This document shows positions 59,130 through 64,000 of a stretch of DNA of 64,000 nt, piece by piece; the first letter of the stretch is position 1, and the number at the start of each line of letters is the position of its first letter. The notes beneath the pieces were generated by a model. It did not search any database and was not told where the DNA came from. It saw nothing but the letters and a program-made list of their open reading frames with translations. Source of the stretch: Pollutiaquabacter aromativorans (GTDB lineage: Bacteria; Bacteroidota; Bacteroidia; AKYH767-A; 2013-40CM-41-45); NCBI GenBank assembly GCA_049177215.1, contig CP185379.1:1922001-1986000 (forward strand), in the 5' to 3' direction. A program made the translations under genes and the position numbers.

Positions 59130-60302
59130 TCAGGCGTTGGTAGTTTCTTTGTCGAGCCAGGAGAGGTAATACTCCGGTACCTCGAGCTCGAGGGCGGTTT
59201 CGGTGATCATGACGGGATGGAACGGGTCGATCATCACCGCGAGTTCTTTTGTTTCCTTCTGACCGATGCTTCGTTCGATCGCCCCGGGATGCGGGCCGTG
59301 CGGAATACCGGCCGGATGGAGCGTCAACTGACCTTTGTGGATGTTGTTTCGGCTCATGAAGTCGCCATCGACATAATACAGTATCTCGTCCGAATCGATG
59401 TTGCTGTGGTGATAAGGTGCCGGGATCGCTTCCGGATGGTAGTCGTACATGCGCGGCACGAAGGAGCAGATCACAAAATTCCGGCCTTCAAACGTCTGGT
59501 GAATAGGAGGCGGCATATGGATGCGGCCGGTGAGGGGCTCGAAGTCGAAGATGGAGAACGCGTAAGGATAATGATAGCCATCCCAACCCGCGACATCGAA
59601 CGGATGGAACGCGTAGGTGTACGGGAAAATCGTTCCCCGCTTCTGAATCATGATCTCGAAGTCGCCGGGCTCGGCATGTGTTTCCAGGTTTTCCGGACGG
59701 CGGAAATCTCGTTCGCAAAACGGCGAGTGCTCGAGCAATTGGCCGAAATCATTGCGGTATCGACGTGGTGTAAGGATCGGCCCATTGGACTCGACGAGTA
59801 AGAGACGATTTTCGGCATCATCGAAATTCAATTGATAGACCGTACCCCGGGGAATGACCAGGTAATCGCCGTATCCGAACCGAATCGAACCGAACATGGT
59901 CTTCAGGGTACCAGACCCCTTGTGTACGAAGAGCATCTCGTCCGCGTCGGCATTCTTGAAGAAGTAACCGGCTGTTTCGGACGGCGCCATCAACCCGATG
60001 CGCATGTCATCGTTCATGAACAGAATCTTCCGGCTGCGCAAATAATCCTGCTCCGTGGGAATTTCCAGTCCGTGAAAACTCAGGCTTCGCATGTTGTTCT
60101 CAACGGCCACTTTCGGTAGGATGCCAAAAGGCTTTCCCGTCTGCTTTACCCGTGTCGGCGGATGCAGGTGGTAGACCAGAGAGGACATGCCACTGAAACC
60201 CTGTGTTCCGACGAGTTCTTCCTGATAGAGTTGGCCGTTGGGTTGACGAAATACGACGTGCCGTTTTGCAGGCAGCAACCCCTGTCGATGGTAGATGGGC
60301 AT
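59130..60302 (-). CDS. hmgA: Homogentisate 1,2-dioxygenase
   Basis: An Fe(II) ring-cleaving enzyme that makes maleylacetoacetate. From the ATG at 60302 it has 390 residues, somewhat shorter than the 430-440 of the classical form, as in other Bacteroidota. Cupin motifs are MLFVHKGSGTLKTMFG and GDYLVIPRGTVYQL; the region FRRPENLETHAEPGDF and SFVPRMYDYHPEAIPAPYHHSNIDSDE carries the metal ligands. A TTG 21 bases upstream is rejected. It is first in an operon with hpd. maiA and fahA are not in the window. Confidence 0.92.
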   Translation of the reverse strand: MPIYHRQGLLPAKRHVVFRQPNGQLYQEELVGTQGFSGMSSLVYHLHPPTRVKQTGKPFGILPKVAVENNMRSLSFHGLEIPTEQDYLRSRKILFMNDDMRIGLMAPSETAGYFFKNADADEMLFVHKGSGTLKTMFGSIRFGYGDYLVIPRGTVYQLNFDDAENRLLLVESNGPILTPRRYRNDFGQLLEHSPFCERDFRRPENLETHAEPGDFEIMIQKRGTIFPYTYAFHPFDVAGWDGYHYPYAFSIFDFEPLTGRIHMPPPIHQTFEGRNFVICSFVPRMYDYHPEAIPAPYHHSNIDSDEILYYVDGDFMSRNNIHKGQLTLHPAGIPHGPHPGAIERSIGQKETKELAVMIDPFHPVMITETALELEVPEYYLSWLDKETTNA

Positions 60303-60320
60303 AACGAATCGGTTGGTTTT

Positions 60321-60363
60321 CAAAATTGCTTTTTCAACTAAGCATACCGAATGACCATCGTCA
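60321..60363 (-). promoter_or_regulatory. FNR-type palindrome and -7 box upstream of hmgA
   Basis: TGAC-CATC-GTCA (60352-60363), an exact inverted repeat of 4-base arms with 4-base centre. On the minus strand CAATTTTG (60321-60328) matches TAnnTTTG at 7 of 8. The centre-to-box distance of 36.5 bases is identical to that at ccoS, and the ATG follows the box by 19 bases, also as at ccoS. A weak TTCG lies 19 bases upstream of the box. Confidence 0.5.
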
Positions 60364-60418
60364 CATCAGTTCCTGACTAAAATCATCTCACCAGCCACGT
60401 CAAGGGTCGGAACTTGGT

Positions 60419-62176
60419 ATGCCTTGCCAGATGATGCGCGGAGCGAAAAACCCCAAATTGCCAGTACGCTCCAGAAAGCGGGACGTGAAGCCTAAAATCA
60501 CGCCAATTGGGGAGTCTGAGGTATTGGCATTTCGGAATACGTTGCTCCAATTCGATGCGGATCACGCCACCGAAAAAGCGGACATCCTAAACACCCTGCT
60601 CGGTCGACCGATTCGCTCCGTCAAAGTCTTCACCGCTTACCATGACGCATTGCTATTAGCTGAAGCCTATGCTCCAGACGAAAACCTGTATGCCCGGTGT
60701 CGGCAGGAACTCCAGCGCTTAGCCGATCTTTCCCTCCAATGGTGGAACAGCACGGATGAGCGAAAGCGTTATGCACTATCCGGAACCGGGATCGCGAATT
60801 CATTGCTGGTCGGATCCTTCAGCTTTGAACTCGTTCAGTGGTTGGTGAAACGGTTTCCTGAATCGTTCGGACTGGAAGGACAAGATGAAACCGAGCTTCC
60901 CTTTCAGGATCTGCTTTATCGGGGCCTTCACCCGAGCGAGAACGGGGTAACCGAAGAACGCACGCTTGAACTAAAACCCTGGTTGGCCAGGTTCAACGGT
61001 GATCAACGACTTCTAAGCAGACTGGTCAGGATCTTTCAGGAGTTGCCGGTCTCACAAGAATTGCGCGACCTCTTGTATGAAAATCAGAAATTGTATGTAG
61101 AAGCCCGTTTGGACAAGCCGGAGTTGACCAGAACGTTGGCACGTTTTTCCGCCGAGCCAATTTACTTCCACAGTTCGCTACTTCGCAAAATTAACTTCGA
61201 GGAAGAAATATCCCGACCACTGCCAAAGCCTATTTCCCTGAATGAGAGGCAGCGACAATCCCTTTGGACAAACGCTCGCGTTACCTTGTTCAACCTCTTT
61301 CGGGAGACAGACCCGGTAACCTTTACGGATCCGGAGGAGACACGCTGGTATCCGGTCGGACGTGGAACGGGTATCGCGTTGTTCTTCCTTCGGCCGAATC
61401 GGCGCTTACCGCTTGATAGTTATGTGGGCTACGTTGCCTACAAGAATGGTTTACCACAAGCCTACGGCGGCAGTTGGATCTTCCGGGGACAGGCCAAGAT
61501 CGGCATCAACATCTTCCCGGCATACCGCGGAGGTGAGTCTTCCTGGCTGTTCGCCCAACTGATCCGCACGTATTCACAAGCGTTCGGGGTGAAGACATTC
61601 GCGGTGGAACCGTATCAGATTGGAAAGAACAATCCGGAAGGGATCGAAAGCGGCGCCTTCTGGTTCTATTATCGCCATGGTTTTCGACCGCTTCAGGCGG
61701 AACTGCGAACGCTGGCTGCAGAGGAATTTGACAAGATCAATGCTATTCGTCGATACAAATCCGCGTCCTCCACGCTCCGCAGGCTGGCGGAATCGGATCT
61801 GTTGCTGTTACCCGATGGAAGCGACGCCCAACCGTTCCCGATCCGCTATAGCCGGTGGATGACGGAACAGTTCTCCAGTCACTTCGATGGTGACCGGAAA
61901 AAATTCGTTAGCAAATCGATCCAATTCTGTAAGCGGCTCGGATTGCTACCCGAACGGATTCTCAACGTTCAGGAGCGACAAAGTCTTGAACTGCTGGCAC
62001 CCTTCGTCATGGCAGTGTATGGCAACACGACGGCGCCTCCTCCATCGTCCATGGTCCACTTAAGCAACTGGCTTTTGTCGCGCTATCAAAAATCCGAATC
62101 CGAGTGGCAGGAGCTTTCGGGAAAATGCGTGCATCTCTTCGAGCGACTGGATGCACTACTCTCCGGGGATAGATGA
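60419..62176 (+). CDS. Large protein with a GNAT-like acyltransferase region, function unknown
   Basis: A 585-residue soluble protein without signal peptide. Residues 1-280 are helical and unrecognised. The middle (about 310-440) looks like a GNAT fold: SYVGYVAYKNGLPQAYGGSW (strand pair), INIFPAYRGGESSWLFAQL (like the acetyl-CoA loop and helix) and SGAFWFYYRHGFRPLQAEL (C-terminal part). The last 130 residues are again helical. It starts at the first of three close ATGs and diverges from hmgA with 116 bases between starts. I do not know a named family. Confidence 0.55.
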   Translation: MPCQMMRGAKNPKLPVRSRKRDVKPKITPIGESEVLAFRNTLLQFDADHATEKADILNTLLGRPIRSVKVFTAYHDALLLAEAYAPDENLYARCRQELQRLADLSLQWWNSTDERKRYALSGTGIANSLLVGSFSFELVQWLVKRFPESFGLEGQDETELPFQDLLYRGLHPSENGVTEERTLELKPWLARFNGDQRLLSRLVRIFQELPVSQELRDLLYENQKLYVEARLDKPELTRTLARFSAEPIYFHSSLLRKINFEEEISRPLPKPISLNERQRQSLWTNARVTLFNLFRETDPVTFTDPEETRWYPVGRGTGIALFFLRPNRRLPLDSYVGYVAYKNGLPQAYGGSWIFRGQAKIGINIFPAYRGGESSWLFAQLIRTYSQAFGVKTFAVEPYQIGKNNPEGIESGAFWFYYRHGFRPLQAELRTLAAEEFDKINAIRRYKSASSTLRRLAESDLLLLPDGSDAQPFPIRYSRWMTEQFSSHFDGDRKKFVSKSIQFCKRLGLLPERILNVQERQSLELLAPFVMAVYGNTTAPPPSSMVHLSNWLLSRYQKSESEWQELSGKCVHLFERLDALLSGDR

Positions 62177-62192
62177 AATCCGCAGACAATAA

Positions 62193-62222
62193 AACAAGCG
62201 GATCCGGTTGGATCCGCTTGTT
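62193..62222. terminator. Bidirectional terminator between the 585-residue protein gene and nrdJ
   Basis: A perfect 13-bp stem (62193-62205 with 62210-62222, AACAAGCGGATCC and complement), 4-base loop. On the minus strand it is followed by TTATTG; on the plus strand by AGTTGCC. It lies 17 bases after the first gene and 13 bases after the nrdJ stop, so it serves both converging transcripts. Confidence 0.8.
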
Positions 62223-62234
62223 AGTTGCCTATGC

Positions 62235-64000
62235 TCAGCTACAACCCAGGCTCGTTCCGCAATTCAGGCACTTGTAACAACTGCCCGACCGAATGGTGAT
62301 GTGTCCACAGTTATGACAGACGGGAGCGTCGCCCATCATGCCGGCAAGGTATTCTTGTGTTTGCTGACCCGCCAGCTCCGTGTTGATTTCCGAAGGTTGG
62401 GTGTGCCTGACTTCAATCGGCACGGACGACTTGTGTGAGACCGGAGCCTGGGGAGGCACCTGGACCAGGTCCGTTCGATCCAGATACTCCAACGCGAGTA
62501 AACGGAAGATGTAATCGATTACCGAAGTGGCGGAACGAATATTCGGGTGTTCCACCGGTCCGGACGGTTCAAAACGGGTGAAGATGAATTTCTCCGTCAA
62601 CTCCTCCAGGGGTACACCGTACTGCAGACCGATGGACACGGCGATGGCGAAGCAGTTCAACAGCGACCGGAAGGAGGCACCTTCCTTGTGCATGTCGATG
62701 AAAATTTCCCCCAAAGTACCATCGTCATACTCACCAGTTCGAACGAAAATCGTTTGTCCACCCACCTTCGCCTTTTGTGTAAAACCGCTGCGGCGTGCAG
62801 GAAGTCGTTTGCGTTGCACAATGTTCGAAAGCTGCCGTTTGAAAACCGTATCGGAGCTCGACTGGATGATGCGTCGTGCCGCATCCAGCACCTGATCAGC
62901 GGTCAGGAGTTCGCTGTTGATTTCCTGCGTCAGTGCAGCAGGTGCAGCAGGTGCATCCTTCTTTTTGGTTCTGGCGGACAAGGGCTGCGACAATTTGGAT
63001 CCGTCGCGATAAATGGCAACCGCCTTCAGGCCCTTCTCCCAGCCGAAATGGTAAGCTTCCAGGATATCCTTCCGGGTTGATTCATGTGGGAGGTTGATCG
63101 TCTTAGAAATAGCGCCGGAAATGAACGGCTGTACCGCGGCCATCATCCGGATGTGCCCGAGCGGTTCGATGAACCGCTGCCCGATCTTCCCACACCGATT
63201 CGCACAGTCGAAAACCGGGAGATGTTCCTCCCGCAAGTGAGGTGCGCCCTCGACGGTCATCGTACCGCAAACAAAAGCGTTCGCTTCCTCGATTTGTTCT
63301 TCCGTAAAGCCCAGGTGCTCGAGCAGGCTGAAGTCCGGATCTTTCTTTTGGGCCGTCGTGATACCGAGTTTTTGCAATGATTCGTCCTGCAGGGACCAGA
63401 CCGTTACGGCATAGCGAATATCAAAGGCCGACAGGCACAAACTGTCAATGGCCCTGATCTCGGCTTTGGAAAGGCCCTTCGCCTCCAGGGTTTCGTGGTT
63501 GATGACCGGTGCGCCGTAGAGTGTACCGTGTCCCTTAGCGTACTGTTCAATATCCTGAATCTGCCCGGGCGAATAGCCCAATCGCTTCAGGGCCTTGGAT
63601 ACGCTTTGATTCACGATCTTGAAATATCCGCCGCCGGCGAGCTTTTTAAACTTCACCAAAGCAAAATCCGGTTCAACGCCCGTCGTATCGCAATCCATGA
63701 CCAACCCGATCGTCCCCGTAGGAGCGATGACACTCACCTGGGCATTTCTGAACCCATGACGCTCCCCTTCCTGCAAGGCGTTGTCCCAGGCATGGCAAGC
63801 CGCTTTGAGGAGGTAATCAGGGCATCTGCCTGCATCGATCCCTTCCGGTTTGACCGACAATCCTTCATATGCATCGTCCGCATGATAGGCGGCATAACGA
63901 TGGTTGCGAATTACACGCAGCATCGCATCCCGGTTCTCCTTGAATTTTGCGAACGGCCCGAGCGCGGAAGCCATTTCCGCCGAGGTTGCATAGGCGGTAC
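62235..64000 (-). CDS. nrdJ: Adenosylcobalamin-dependent ribonucleotide reductase (class II), C-terminal part
   Basis: It reduces ribonucleotides with B12 and works with or without oxygen. The window holds the last 587 residues; the frame continues open to the window end, before the ATG at 63974 (TAYATSAEMASALG), so the N-terminus with the catalytic Cys pair lies outside. Recognisable parts are SVIAPTGTIGLVMDCDTTGVEPD, FINGAIS-like FISGAISKTINLPHES, and a C-terminal zinc ribbon CHNCGHITIRSGSCYKCLNC. The extended C-terminal domain with DMHKEGASFRSLLNC is typical of NrdJ. Confidence 0.93.
   Translation of the reverse strand, partial: TAYATSAEMASALGPFAKFKENRDAMLRVIRNHRYAAYHADDAYEGLSVKPEGIDAGRCPDYLLKAACHAWDNALQEGERHGFRNAQVSVIAPTGTIGLVMDCDTTGVEPDFALVKFKKLAGGGYFKIVNQSVSKALKRLGYSPGQIQDIEQYAKGHGTLYGAPVINHETLEAKGLSKAEIRAIDSLCLSAFDIRYAVTVWSLQDESLQKLGITTAQKKDPDFSLLEHLGFTEEQIEEANAFVCGTMTVEGAPHLREEHLPVFDCANRCGKIGQRFIEPLGHIRMMAAVQPFISGAISKTINLPHESTRKDILEAYHFGWEKGLKAVAIYRDGSKLSQPLSARTKKKDAPAAPAALTQEINSELLTADQVLDAARRIIQSSSDTVFKRQLSNIVQRKRLPARRSGFTQKAKVGGQTIFVRTGEYDDGTLGEIFIDMHKEGASFRSLLNCFAIAVSIGLQYGVPLEELTEKFIFTRFEPSGPVEHPNIRSATSVIDYIFRLLALEYLDRTDLVQVPPQAPVSHKSSVPIEVRHTQPSEINTELAGQQTQEYLAGMMGDAPVCHNCGHITIRSGSCYKCLNCGTSLGCS

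Noticed and set aside
1..64000. tRNA, rRNA, CRISPR arrays or insertion sequences
   Set aside because: I looked in all gaps for T-loop like GGTTCRANYCC sequences, regular spaced repeats and transposase motifs and found none; most gaps are under 200 bases.

Overview
The window looks like an ordinary chromosomal segment of a member of the Bacteroidota, probably a free-living respiratory one. The main reasons are a type IX secretion/gliding locus (PorP/SprF, GldJ, PorU, PorV), a cbb3 oxidase with fused CcoN and CcoO, promoters of the Bacteroidota type (TAnnTTTG at -7), many families typical of the phylum (DUF2851, DUF5777, DUF2490, YceI, LytTR with a propeller sensor kinase), and weak Shine-Dalgarno sequences. 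Coding density is very high. No stretch above 300 bases lacks a gene, and I saw no rRNA, tRNA, CRISPR array, insertion sequence or prophage. The first gene (outer-membrane barrel protein) and the last gene (B12-dependent ribonucleotide reductase) run off the window.

Layout. 1-5200: envelope genes (barrel protein, GT-C glycosyltransferase-like protein, MtgA, a secreted deacetylase-like protein). 5296-8327: lytic transglycosylase, ribosome hibernation factor, XerC-type recombinase, S21. 8382-13079: acyl-CoA dehydrogenase, Apt, a helix-hairpin-helix protein, an RmlD-like reductase and a K+ channel with TrkA domains. 13104-17671: Asp-box protein, PspC, DUF2851 and PyrF, with unusual gene overlaps. 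17763-20916: amino acid permease, lipoprotein, GT-C protein. 21018-28935: the type IX secretion/gliding locus, in two divergent operons. 29043-32583: IspF, then a tightly coupled five-gene operon around a VTC-type polyphosphate polymerase. 32798-35899: cytidine deaminase, DinB-like protein, barrel protein, Kdo transferase. 35930-44012: YceI, sensor kinase and LytTR regulator, followed by an operon of c-type cytochrome lipoproteins, an OB-fold protein, a PAS-like protein, a second YceI and a DUF5777 barrel. 44000-57910: DoxX, TauE/SafE, a complete cbb3 oxidase and maturation set, OsmC, HemN, QueD, a small membrane protein with a lipoprotein, and an FNR-type regulator. 57974-60302: tyrosine breakdown (Hpd, HmgA). 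60419-64000: an unrecognised 585-residue protein and NrdJ.

How the genes work together. The most connected part is 45-60 kb. The FNR-type regulator carries an N-terminal cysteine cluster and an ExxSK recognition helix. Palindromes of the type TGAY-N4-RTCA, or a 7-of-8 variant, lie upstream of ccoS, of the membrane protein at 57084 and of hmgA. In all three the distance to a TAnnTTTG-like box is nearly the same (36.5-37.5 nt), the place expected for a class II activator. This suggests a local oxygen-responsive regulon that joins high-affinity respiration, anaerobic haem synthesis and ring-cleavage catabolism.

Two other gene sets deserve attention as possibly undescribed systems. One is the VTC/DUF4956/DUF2490 operon, a candidate machine for making or moving polyphosphate at the envelope. 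The other is the YceI/cytochrome/OB-fold/DUF5777 operon with its own two-component system, a candidate periplasmic electron-transfer or lipid-binding pathway.
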